Below are positions 18,748-25,680 of a stretch of 64,000 bases of DNA, piece after piece (position 1 is the first letter of the stretch; every line of letters begins with the position of its first letter). A program made the position numbers and the translations under genes. This DNA is from Candidatus Gastranaerophilales bacterium (lineage in GTDB: Bacteria; Cyanobacteriota; Vampirovibrionia; Gastranaerophilales; Gastranaerophilaceae). The stretch is from contig CALUXX010000001.1 in assembly GCA_944324845.1 (NCBI GenBank), positions 310,001-374,000 on the forward strand. The letters run 5' to 3'. The notes below the pieces were generated by a model. It searched no databases. It saw nothing but the letters and a program-made list of their open reading frames with translations, and was not told where the DNA came from.

Positions 18748-19305
18748 TTGTCTAATATTTATGGAGTTAAAGTTACAGTTGCACCTGAAACAATTACGGG
18801 CTCTCCTTTTCGCTTAAATGAAAAAGTATATTTATCTATGCGGCTTAAAGATGATTTTGATGGTAATGATTTGTCCGAATTCAAGTCTGCAATCGCAACT
18901 ACTGATAGTATAAAGAAAAAACACCCGATTAGATCCGATTTTTTGAGTGTCGCAATTTCTAAATTATCTACTGTTACTAAAAATGGAACTTTAAATTCTG
19001 ACTATAAAATATATGTTAATGACGGGCAAGTGCCAATGAATGTAAATCGTCAAAATATGAAGTTTTTTACTTATTTAGCTACACTTTTTAAAAAAATTAA
19101 TAAACTTCCTAATGATAAATTCGTTGTTAATGAGGATTTTAAAAATAGTGAAGACTTAGCGTCTTTTCTGTTATTGGATAAAGTTCCTTTTATTGATGTT
19201 CAAAAATATAAAAATGAGTTATTCACTCCTTATAATGCAAAATCCAGATCTGAAAATTTATTAGAAGATTTACAAGGTTGTATGGAGCAGTACTTAAATT
19301 CTTAA
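18748..19305 (+). CDS. Hypothetical protein, 185 residues, start uncertain
   Basis: I do not recognise this family. The soluble sequence mixes charged and hydrophobic residues normally for a folded protein; no signal peptide, membrane segment or motif is seen. The frame opens with TTG at 18748, only 16 bases after the pgk terminator, with no ribosome site and no in-frame ATG before residue 30 (SMRLKDD). Codon use matches neighbours and there is a proper terminator behind it, so it is probably a real gene, or one that has lost its first codons. How it is transcribed is unclear. Confidence 0.6.
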   Translation: MSNIYGVKVTVAPETITGSPFRLNEKVYLSMRLKDDFDGNDLSEFKSAIATTDSIKKKHPIRSDFLSVAISKLSTVTKNGTLNSDYKIYVNDGQVPMNVNRQNMKFFTYLATLFKKINKLPNDKFVVNEDFKNSEDLASFLLLDKVPFIDVQKYKNELFTPYNAKSRSENLLEDLQGCMEQYLNS

Positions 19306-19307
19306 CA

Positions 19308-19342
19308 AAAAAATACCGAAGATTTTTCTCCGGTATTTTTAT
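19308..19342. terminator. Bidirectional terminator between 18748 gene and minE
   Basis: A 7-base outer stem plus a 3-base inner stem flanked by A-run and T-run serves the two convergent transcripts. Confidence 0.75.
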
Positions 19343-19357
19343 GTAATAATTTATAAT

Positions 19358-19873
19358 TTATCCGTTGTATTCTTGGTTTTCATTATTAGAGTTTTCGAAA
19401 TTTTCTTCTTGATGTTGTTCGTCTTCTTCGCTTTCTTCGGTGATTTCTATTTCTTCTTCAGTTTCTTCTGAAATTTCTTCTTCTTCACCTTCTTCAGAAT
19501 CATTTTCTTCATCATCTGTAGAATCATCAGATTCTTGCTTTGATTGTTTTTCTGCAGCGAGTGCTTTTTCTATTTCTTCTTCATCTTTTGCTCTAATAAC
19601 AGGAATTGATAACATTAATGCCATTTGACCGTCTTCTTGATCTAAATTTAATTCCAGGGCATCTTTATCCATTTCAACGTATTTTGATAACAGTTCTATA
19701 AGTTCGGATCTCATACGTTGTAACAATTCCGGGGTAAGGTTTGTTCTATCCTGCATTAATACAACTCTTAATCTGTTGCAGGCAACGTCTTTTGCATTTT
19801 CCTCTTTTGTTTCAGTTTGTTTGAAAAGATTCAAAACTCTATTACAAAGTTCTTTTAATATATTTTCACTCAT
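19358..19873 (-). CDS. minE: Cell division topological specificity factor MinE, with acidic tail
   Basis: MinE stimulates the MinD ATPase and drives the pole-to-pole behaviour that keeps the Z-ring at midcell. The usual MinE region is residues 1-88: a membrane-targeting N-terminus, ACNRLRVVLMQDRTNLTP and the C-terminal topological domain ending in LMLSIPVIRAK. Residues ~89-171 are an added tail made almost entirely of Glu, Asp, Ser and Gln, so the protein is nearly twice usual length. It is last in a minC-minD-minE operon, one base after minD. The tail's role is unknown. Confidence 0.93.
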   Translation of the reverse strand: MSENILKELCNRVLNLFKQTETKEENAKDVACNRLRVVLMQDRTNLTPELLQRMRSELIELLSKYVEMDKDALELNLDQEDGQMALMLSIPVIRAKDEEEIEKALAAEKQSKQESDDSTDDEENDSEEGEEEEISEETEEEIEITEESEEDEQHQEENFENSNNENQEYNG

Positions 19874-19874
19874 T

Positions 19875-20690
19875 TTACTTCTCCTTACCTATTAGATTGG
19901 AGAAGAATTTTTTAACCTTTGCGATTACACTGGTTTCTTCTTCCAGATTTAAAAATGGAACATCTTCACCCATTATACGGTGTGCTACATTGTTATAGGC
20001 AATACCTGCTAATGATTTTTCATCATTTACGATAGGTTCACCTTTGTTTGTTGATGTGATAATTCCTGTATCTTCAGGTATTATACCGATTAAATCTGCT
20101 GATAGTATTTCTACAACATCATCAACACTCATCATATCGTTTGTTTTGATAAGATTTGGTCTTACTCTGTTTAATAACAACTTATATGATTTTATTTCTT
20201 CTTTTGCTTCCAATAAGCCGATAATTCTATCAGCATCTCTAACTGCTGACATTTCAGGTGTTGTTACAACGATTGCTTCTGATGCACCTGCTATTGCGTT
20301 TTGGAATCCCTGTTCTATACCTGCCGGACAATCTACTAATATAAAATCAAAATCTTTCTTTAATTTTTCGCAGATGTCTTTTAATTGTTCTTCTGTAATT
20401 GCTGATTTATCTCTTGTTTGAGCTGCTGCTAGTAAACATAAATTAGGATTTTTCTTATCCTTTACCAATGCTTGTTTTAGTTTGCAACGCTTTTCGACAA
20501 CATCAACTATTGTATAGACAATTCTGTTTTCTAAGCCTAAAAGCAGGTCTAAATTTCTTAATCCAAGGTCAGTGTCAATCATAACTACCTTGTTTCCTGC
20601 TCTGGCAAGAGCTGTTCCGATATTAGCGTTTGTAGTTGTTTTTCCTACTCCGCCTTTTCCGGAGGTTATAACTATTACTCTTCCAGTCAT
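19875..20690 (-). CDS. minD: Septum site-determining ATPase MinD
   Basis: MinD is a membrane-cycling ParA/MinD ATPase that carries MinC to the membrane. The deviant Walker A GKGGVGKT is at residues 11-18, the switch motifs TDLGLRNLD and FILVDCPAG follow, and the last residues (VIAKVKKFFSNLIG) form the amphipathic membrane-targeting helix. Length of 271 residues is standard. Ribosome site AAGGAG. It sits between minC and minE. Confidence 0.97.
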   Translation of the reverse strand: MTGRVIVITSGKGGVGKTTTNANIGTALARAGNKVVMIDTDLGLRNLDLLLGLENRIVYTIVDVVEKRCKLKQALVKDKKNPNLCLLAAAQTRDKSAITEEQLKDICEKLKKDFDFILVDCPAGIEQGFQNAIAGASEAIVVTTPEMSAVRDADRIIGLLEAKEEIKSYKLLLNRVRPNLIKTNDMMSVDDVVEILSADLIGIIPEDTGIITSTNKGEPIVNDEKSLAGIAYNNVAHRIMGEDVPFLNLEEETSVIAKVKKFFSNLIGKEK

Positions 20691-20700
20691 TTATATCTCC

Positions 20701-21642
20701 TTAATTTTCTTCATGTATCTTTCTTATTACAATGCTGCCTTTGTATGTGAATGCTTCTTCTGGTATATATTCACATGATTTTTGGATGTACGGCAGATTT
20801 ACTGTATCTGGTCTTCTTGCAAAAACTTCACCTATTCTTATTTGTACTGGATTTAGCTTTAAGGCTCTTATTTTTGCATAGTTGTTTCCGGCTGAACCTG
20901 CGTGAGCTATTCCACCTAAAATTCCCCATACTGTTATATCCCCTTTTGCTATTATTTCTGCTCCAGGGTTTACATCGCCTATTACAATTATGTTTCCGTC
21001 AGATGAGATGCTTTGTCCTGAACGAATTGTTTTTCTTAAATATAATGTCGGTAACTTTTCTGCTTCGGCTTTCTTTTCGGCTATTTCTTCATCTGATTCT
21101 TCTATTATTTCTTGAGCACTAACTTTATCTGCTATTTCATCATCTTGTTTGATTATTGGTGAAATATCATCTTTGTTATCTTCTGTAGAATCTGTAGAGT
21201 CTGTATTTTCTGCTTGGTTTATTACATCTGTTTGATGGTTTTGTGCAATTTCAGAACTTAAGTTCTTTGTTTCTCCTTCAGCTCCAAATATGCTATCTAA
21301 TGCTTCTGTTACTTCAGGTGATGCTTCTTGTGTTGCAAAAGCAGGTGCTTCAACTTCTTCTGTGAATTCTGAAATCTTAATATCCATTGCTGATGCTGAT
21401 TCTAATGTTGTGGATGAACTTGTGCTTATGAATGCAAGTTGTGATTCCATTAGTTCTACAAGTGATTTTATACTTGTTAATTCTTGTTGTGATAAATCAA
21501 CAGAACCAAGTTTTAAACAGATATGTTTGCCTTTTGATTCAGGCATATCAAGTATTCTTGATAATTCGTAAATAATTTCGGAAGTCTTTTTTGCAGTTGT
21601 TAAATCTACAATAAAGCCGTTTTCTATATATCCCTTATCCAT
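20701..21642 (-). CDS. minC: Septum site-determining protein MinC, long acidic linker
   Basis: MinC blocks FtsZ polymerisation away from midcell. Residues 1-92 are the N-terminal FtsZ-inhibiting domain. Residues ~93-196 are a long linker rich in Glu, Asp, Ser and Thr. Residues ~197-280 are the C-terminal beta-helix that binds MinD, with the typical VIGDVNPGAEIIAKGDITVWG and LGGIAHAG. The start at 21642 has AAAGGGA; a longer frame to 21690 has no such site. It is first in minCDE. Its linker and the MinE tail are both strongly acidic. Confidence 0.93.
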   Translation of the reverse strand: MDKGYIENGFIVDLTTAKKTSEIIYELSRILDMPESKGKHICLKLGSVDLSQQELTSIKSLVELMESQLAFISTSSSTTLESASAMDIKISEFTEEVEAPAFATQEASPEVTEALDSIFGAEGETKNLSSEIAQNHQTDVINQAENTDSTDSTEDNKDDISPIIKQDDEIADKVSAQEIIEESDEEIAEKKAEAEKLPTLYLRKTIRSGQSISSDGNIIVIGDVNPGAEIIAKGDITVWGILGGIAHAGSAGNNYAKIRALKLNPVQIRIGEVFARRPDTVNLPYIQKSCEYIPEEAFTYKGSIVIRKIHEEN

Positions 21643-21730
21643 CTTTCCCTTTCTAAAAAATCCATTACATGGATAAGGTACACGAAACATATTATTACTT
21701 CAAGAATTCTTGATGTTTTGTAATTAAATG

Positions 21731-22534
21731 TTACGCAAGATAACTTTTTACGTTCTTTGAATAAACTTCTCTTATTTTAGGTGCCCAGCTTGCATTGCAG
21801 TAGTGTCTGCCTATGGCATCAAGGTTGTTAAAATCTACAGCTTTTACATCAGAATATCTTTGTGGGTATTTTGCAAGGTTAGCTATCATTGCTTCTAATC
21901 CTTTTTCTATTGTTGAAAAATATCCAAAACCTTTTTCATTGGCACCTAAATCTCCGGCTTTTCTTAATCCGCCAAAGTTGTTGTGCATTGCAAGATTGCT
22001 TGTACCCCAGCCTGATTCAAGTCCTATTATCGCTGCTACAAGTCCAGGATTTACGTTGTATTTTCGACATAATCTTGTTACAAGTGCTTCTTGTCCTGCT
22101 AATCTTCCCTTGAATAATCCCGGTTTTAGGTCTGAATCGTCTAAGGAGATATTGCTATATGATGTGTTTGTGAAATTTAATTTGTTTGTTGATGTTGTTG
22201 AATTTGTTGCGTTTGGCTTCCAAATACTATTTGTTGTTAAGTTAGTTTTATTTGCTCCTGAACTTATGTCATAGTTGAAAAATGGTGTTGAATATGTTTG
22301 GAAATTTGTGTTTGTATTATTCTTCATTGCAAGTGCTGCTTGTTCTTGCAATTGTTTTGTTATTTCAACCATTTGTCTGTATTTTGCACCTAATATGCTT
22401 GCTTGAATTTGCATATTTAGAATAAACGGATTTGATGTATAGGCATTATTATATGTTGCAAAATTTAACACATTGTTCATATAATTGGTATTAATATATC
22501 TATTCGTGTTGTAGTATGAAGTGTCTATAGTCAT
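21731..22534 (-). CDS. Glucosaminidase/muramidase-type peptidoglycan hydrolase, no signal peptide
   Basis: The C-terminal part (about residues 145-267) is a glucosaminidase-like lysozyme-fold domain: LVTRLCRKYNVNPGLVAAIIGLESGWGTS with a probable catalytic Glu in LESGWG, NNFGGLR, and a YPQRY motif. The N-terminal ~140 residues are Asn/Thr/Tyr-rich, unlike any family I know, and no signal peptide is present. This repeats the layout of the transglycosylase at 947: a low-complexity N-terminus followed by a wall-cutting domain, without a Sec signal. It lies upstream of minC on the same strand with a gap of 88 bases. Confidence 0.82.
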   Translation of the reverse strand: MTIDTSYYNTNRYINTNYMNNVLNFATYNNAYTSNPFILNMQIQASILGAKYRQMVEITKQLQEQAALAMKNNTNTNFQTYSTPFFNYDISSGANKTNLTTNSIWKPNATNSTTSTNKLNFTNTSYSNISLDDSDLKPGLFKGRLAGQEALVTRLCRKYNVNPGLVAAIIGLESGWGTSNLAMHNNFGGLRKAGDLGANEKGFGYFSTIEKGLEAMIANLAKYPQRYSDVKAVDFNNLDAIGRHYCNASWAPKIREVYSKNVKSYLA

Positions 22535-22601
22535 CCCTTATTTTCCCCTTATATATATAAAGGTATAGATTATATATTAATTGCATATTTTTTATACTAT
22601 G

Positions 22602-22615
22602 TTAACAATTGTTAA
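22602..22615. promoter_or_regulatory. 14-bp perfect palindrome in a divergent gap
   Basis: TTAACAATTGTTAA reads the same on both strands and lies between the divergent hydrolase (22534) and Nudix-like regulator (22689) genes. It could be an operator, perhaps of the adjacent regulator. A related 10-bp palindrome (TTGTTAACAA) is at 14658. In AT-rich DNA such palindromes also arise by chance. Confidence 0.4.
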
Positions 22616-22688
22616 TTTCTTTATTGTAACGAAATAGTGAAACTCGTGTGTTTATTATATGATAAAGGAAAGGATGAGAAGTTAGGAA

Positions 22689-23369
22689 ATGTTTAACGTA
22701 ACAAAAACACACGAGATAACAGTCGACGTTGTTATATTGACAATTAAGAACAATAATATTCAAGTATTGCTGGTTAAGCGTACAACCGAACCTTTTAAAG
22801 GCAGATGGGCAATTCCGGGAGGTTACATCAGATTGTCCGAAAACCTTGATGAAGCTGCTTTAAGAGTTTTGAAAGAAAAAACTGATGTTGATAATATTTA
22901 TCTTGAACAGTTATATACATTCGGTGATCCGCTTAGACACCCTAACGCACGTGTTATTACTTGTGCGTATTTTGCGCTTGTTAGAGATGAAGATTTGAAA
23001 ATTATCTCTACTCCTGAACTTGGTTGGCACAAAGTTAATGATTTACCTTCTTTGGCTTATGACCACAAAGAAATTATTCAATATTCTTTAAAAAGAACCA
23101 GAGAAAGATTAGAACTTTGTCCTGTTGCGTATCAACTTTTACCTGAAAAGTTTACGTTGACTGAAATGCAAAAGGCTTATGAATTGATTATGGGTAAAAG
23201 TTTGGATAAAAGAAACTTTAGAAAAAAAGCTCTCGCTACTGAAGGCTTGATTGAGCTTGAAGAATATACAAAATCATCATCAAAACGTCCTGCAAGGCTA
23301 TATGCTTTTGAAAATATTGAGTTAAACTCAAAAAGGGCGCACTTTATTAAAAAGGAGAAAACTAAATAA
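22689..23369 (+). CDS. Nudix-domain protein with C-terminal winged helix, NrtR-like regulator
   Basis: Residues ~8-140 form a Nudix fold and ~150-215 a winged-helix region (KFTLTEMQKAYELIMGKSLDKRNF), the layout of NrtR-type regulators and related ADP-ribose pyrophosphatases. The Nudix box spans G45-V67 but is degenerate: the expected Glu after R59 is Val, and the second Glu of the EE pair is Lys64, though E63 remains. Loss of metal-binding Glu is typical of family members that bind ADP-ribose as a signal instead of cutting it. A transcription factor of NAD metabolism is therefore more likely than an enzyme. Its stop overlaps the secG start (TAATG). Confidence 0.82.
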   Translation: MFNVTKTHEITVDVVILTIKNNNIQVLLVKRTTEPFKGRWAIPGGYIRLSENLDEAALRVLKEKTDVDNIYLEQLYTFGDPLRHPNARVITCAYFALVRDEDLKIISTPELGWHKVNDLPSLAYDHKEIIQYSLKRTRERLELCPVAYQLLPEKFTLTEMQKAYELIMGKSLDKRNFRKKALATEGLIELEEYTKSSSKRPARLYAFENIELNSKRAHFIKKEKTK

Positions 23370-23593
23370 TGGTTAATTTTTTATGGATATTAGGCACTGT
23401 TGCCTCTGTTCTTTTAATAGTTTTAATATTACTTCACTCTCCAAAAGGTGACGGTATTGGTGCTATTGGTGGAGCTTCTCAAATGTTTGCTTCACAAAAA
23501 AGTGCTGAAAAAGGATTGAACAAATTAACAGGTATTGTTTGTCTTGTTTTTCTAATTTGCGAATTTTTAATTGGATTTGGAATTATAAAATAA
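23369..23593 (+). CDS. secG: Preprotein translocase subunit SecG
   Basis: A 74-residue inner membrane protein with two hydrophobic helices (about 3-22 and 54-72) around the conserved loop LHSPKGDGIGAIGGASQMF. That loop and size identify SecG, the non-essential helper of the SecYE channel. It is coupled to the Nudix-like gene through a TAATG overlap, which is an unusual partner, and is followed by a terminator. Confidence 0.93.
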   Translation: MVNFLWILGTVASVLLIVLILLHSPKGDGIGAIGGASQMFASQKSAEKGLNKLTGIVCLVFLICEFLIGFGIIK

Positions 23594-23614
23594 GATTTGT
23601 TTAATAGTTTTTAT

Positions 23615-23648
23615 AAAATACCTCACATTATTTTGTGTGAGGTATTTT
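23615..23648 (+). terminator. Intrinsic terminator of secG
   Basis: A perfect 13-base stem (AAAATACCTCACA and its complement) with an 8-base loop ends in T residues. Confidence 0.88.
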
Positions 23649-23670
23649 ACTTAATAGGTGGAAAAGGTTT

Positions 23671-24378
23671 ATGAATATATTAGTTACTGGAGCTTCAAAA
23701 GGTATTGGCAGAGAAATTGCTAATGTGATGAAATCTGTCGGAAATGTATATATTACAGCTAGAAATGAAGAACTTTTAAAAAGTTTTGATTGTTCCGGAT
23801 ATTTTGTTTGCGATTTGGCAAATGAAGTTGATTTGGTTAAATTAGGTGATTTTATTAAAGAAAAAAATATTGATATCTTGGTTAATAATGCAGGTGAATA
23901 TATTTATAATCCTTTGGAAAAAATTAGTTTAGAACAATTAAATCATATAGTGGCTGTTAATTTGAAAGCTCCGATTTATTTGGCTTCTTGTGCTATTTTA
24001 AATATGAAAAAGAATAAGTTTGGCAGAATTATTAATATTGGTTCAATTTCAGGCGTGATGGGTGAGGCTTATGCGTCATTATATTCTGCTTCAAAATCAG
24101 GGTTAATCGGATTTTCAAAGGCTACGGCTTTAGAACTTGCAGAGTATGGAATTACTGTAAATACAATAAATCCGGGGTGGGTAGAAACTGAATTGGGTAA
24201 AGCCTCTATTGAGGATAGTGAGTTTACGGAAGAAGAAATTCTTGATTGCGTCCCACAAAAACGCTATGTTCAACCTTGTGAAGTTGCTGAACTTGTTAAA
24301 TATCTTTCAAGTGATGGAGCTAAAGGTATCACTGGACAATCAATTAACCTTTGTGCCGGGTTATCTGTTGGAATTTAG
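23671..24378 (+). CDS. Short-chain dehydrogenase/reductase
   Basis: A classical 235-residue SDR, cytoplasmic. The NAD(P) loop TGASKGIG is at residues 7-14, NNAG near 71-74, the catalytic Ser in NIGSISG, and YSASK holds Tyr and Lys. The closing region GITGQSINLCAGLSVG resembles 3-oxoacyl-ACP reductases (FabG), but the substrate cannot be fixed because SDRs vary widely and no fatty acid gene adjoins it. GGTGGAAAAGG precedes the ATG. Its 3' end overlaps by four bases the convergent phosphatase gene. Confidence 0.88.
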   Translation: MNILVTGASKGIGREIANVMKSVGNVYITARNEELLKSFDCSGYFVCDLANEVDLVKLGDFIKEKNIDILVNNAGEYIYNPLEKISLEQLNHIVAVNLKAPIYLASCAILNMKKNKFGRIINIGSISGVMGEAYASLYSASKSGLIGFSKATALELAEYGITVNTINPGWVETELGKASIEDSEFTEEEILDCVPQKRYVQPCEVAELVKYLSSDGAKGITGQSINLCAGLSVGI

Positions 24379-25043
24379 CCATTATTGTTTGAGTTTGGCA
24401 ATTTTGCTTGTAAAAAATCTAAAAACATATCTTGAGCTCGTTTTATTCCATCACAGATTTTGTTGTTTCTGTTGGCTTGCAATTTTTTTATAAAGTTGTG
24501 TCCGTTATATTCTATTCTTTCGCGACTGAAATAGTTTTTATCTAATATTTGTTCTTTTACTATTTCATTTAGCTTAACCCAGTAGTTGGCTTGATATTGT
24601 TCTTTAACTTGAGATAGCGGTTGACCGTTTGTAAGTTTGTAAAATGCTGAAAAATGAGAAGTTCTATGACGCCCAGAATTGCAATGAAATAAAGATTTAC
24701 CGCCGCTTTCTCCGTTTAGTTTTACTTCTTTGGAAACTCTTTCAAATGTTTCCAGGTCTGGATATTGTCCGTATAAATTGCTGTAAGGTAATCTGGTGTA
24801 TTTTATTCCAAAAAGTTTGCAAAAATACTTTTCGATAAATTTGTATCCGAAAATATCAACGTGGCGGAAATCATAAATTCTGTTTACGCCTTCTTTTTTT
24901 AGTTCAATCAGATCTTTTACTGTTGGGTGTGGTCCTCGTATTAGGTATTTGTCAACTTCCTGAAATTTTGAAGGAAGTGCCTTAAACGCAAGATCATTTT
25001 TTACTTGATTATTCGGGGTATATGTTATTTGTAATGTGTTCAT
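24375..25043 (-). CDS. Tyrosine/dual-specificity phosphatase-like protein
   Basis: The active-site loop HCNSGRHRT (C121 to R127) is the CX5R signature of cysteine-based protein phosphatases. Upstream elements fit that fold: YLIRGPHPTVKDLIELKKEGVNRIYDFR corresponds to the first strand and helix, and a possible general acid is D96. The protein has no signal peptide. Its first ~25 residues are free of predicted structure and contain DLAFKAL, similar to short motifs at the start of three other unknown proteins here. No kinase adjoins it. Substrate (phosphotyrosine, lipid or inositol phosphate) is unknown. No clear ribosome site is seen. Confidence 0.75.
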   Translation of the reverse strand: MNTLQITYTPNNQVKNDLAFKALPSKFQEVDKYLIRGPHPTVKDLIELKKEGVNRIYDFRHVDIFGYKFIEKYFCKLFGIKYTRLPYSNLYGQYPDLETFERVSKEVKLNGESGGKSLFHCNSGRHRTSHFSAFYKLTNGQPLSQVKEQYQANYWVKLNEIVKEQILDKNYFSRERIEYNGHNFIKKLQANRNNKICDGIKRAQDMFLDFLQAKLPNSNNNG

Positions 25044-25150
25044 AGCCGCATGTCTAATTTTATCAGAAAAATTAATTTTTTTTAATAAAATGGCAAATCT
25101 TACTAATAAAAATACTTTATATAATTGTAGGTAAAATAAAGGGAATTTTT

Positions 25151-25612
25151 ATGACTTCTGATTGGACTTATGCGCTTGATATGTGTGCGGCTCACGGTAT
25201 TTTAGATTATGATGCGGCAGCAGATATTTTGGGTCAAAAACCTAGATTTGTCGGACATCCTAAATTGTCTGAACTTCAGTCAGGTTCTCCAATGTATCTT
25301 CCTGAAGATACTAAGATGAAAACTTCACCGCTAGAAGATGAATTTGTAAAACCTGATAGCGGTTATATTCAAAATCCTACTTGGAAAAAAGTTTTAATGG
25401 GCGCGATTGCTACTGCCGGTATAGGTGCTGCTATTATTGCTGTTCTTACTCGTAAAGGAAAAGTTAAACTTCCTAAATTTAATTTAAAAAATATTAAAAT
25501 GCCTGATATGTCAAAGTTGAAAAATGGCGCTAAAAACATTTTCAATAGTGTTTGCAATTTTGCGAAAAAGGCTTTTAATTCTGTTGCTAATTTCTTTAAG
25601 AAGAAACCTTAA
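25151..25612 (+). CDS. Single-pass membrane protein with basic C-terminus, unknown
   Basis: The 153-residue protein has a soluble N-terminus (about 1-78), one hydrophobic helix (about 79-98, GAIATAGIGAAIIAVL), and a Lys/Phe/Asn-rich tail that repeats FN-K/S-V-NFAKKAFNSVANFFKKK and may be amphipathic. The N-terminal piece DYDAAADILGQKPRFVG looks like a short helical unit. No known family. AAAGGGAA lies before the ATG, and a terminator closes the gene, so it is a one-gene unit divergent from the phosphatase. Confidence 0.7.
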   Translation: MTSDWTYALDMCAAHGILDYDAAADILGQKPRFVGHPKLSELQSGSPMYLPEDTKMKTSPLEDEFVKPDSGYIQNPTWKKVLMGAIATAGIGAAIIAVLTRKGKVKLPKFNLKNIKMPDMSKLKNGAKNIFNSVCNFAKKAFNSVANFFKKKP

Positions 25613-25631
25613 TTCTTAGATTTTGATATAT

Positions 25632-25663
25632 AAAAAGCAGTAAGAATAATCTTACTGCTTTTT
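25632..25663. terminator. Bidirectional terminator
   Basis: A perfect 13-base stem with A5 on one side and T5 on the other and a 6-base loop separates two convergent genes. Confidence 0.88.
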
Positions 25664-25680
25664 GTGTTATTTAAAAATGT

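Noticed and set aside
21813..22274. 153-residue plus-strand frame opposite the glucosaminidase
   Set aside because: Shadow of the real gene; no ribosome site or family resemblance.
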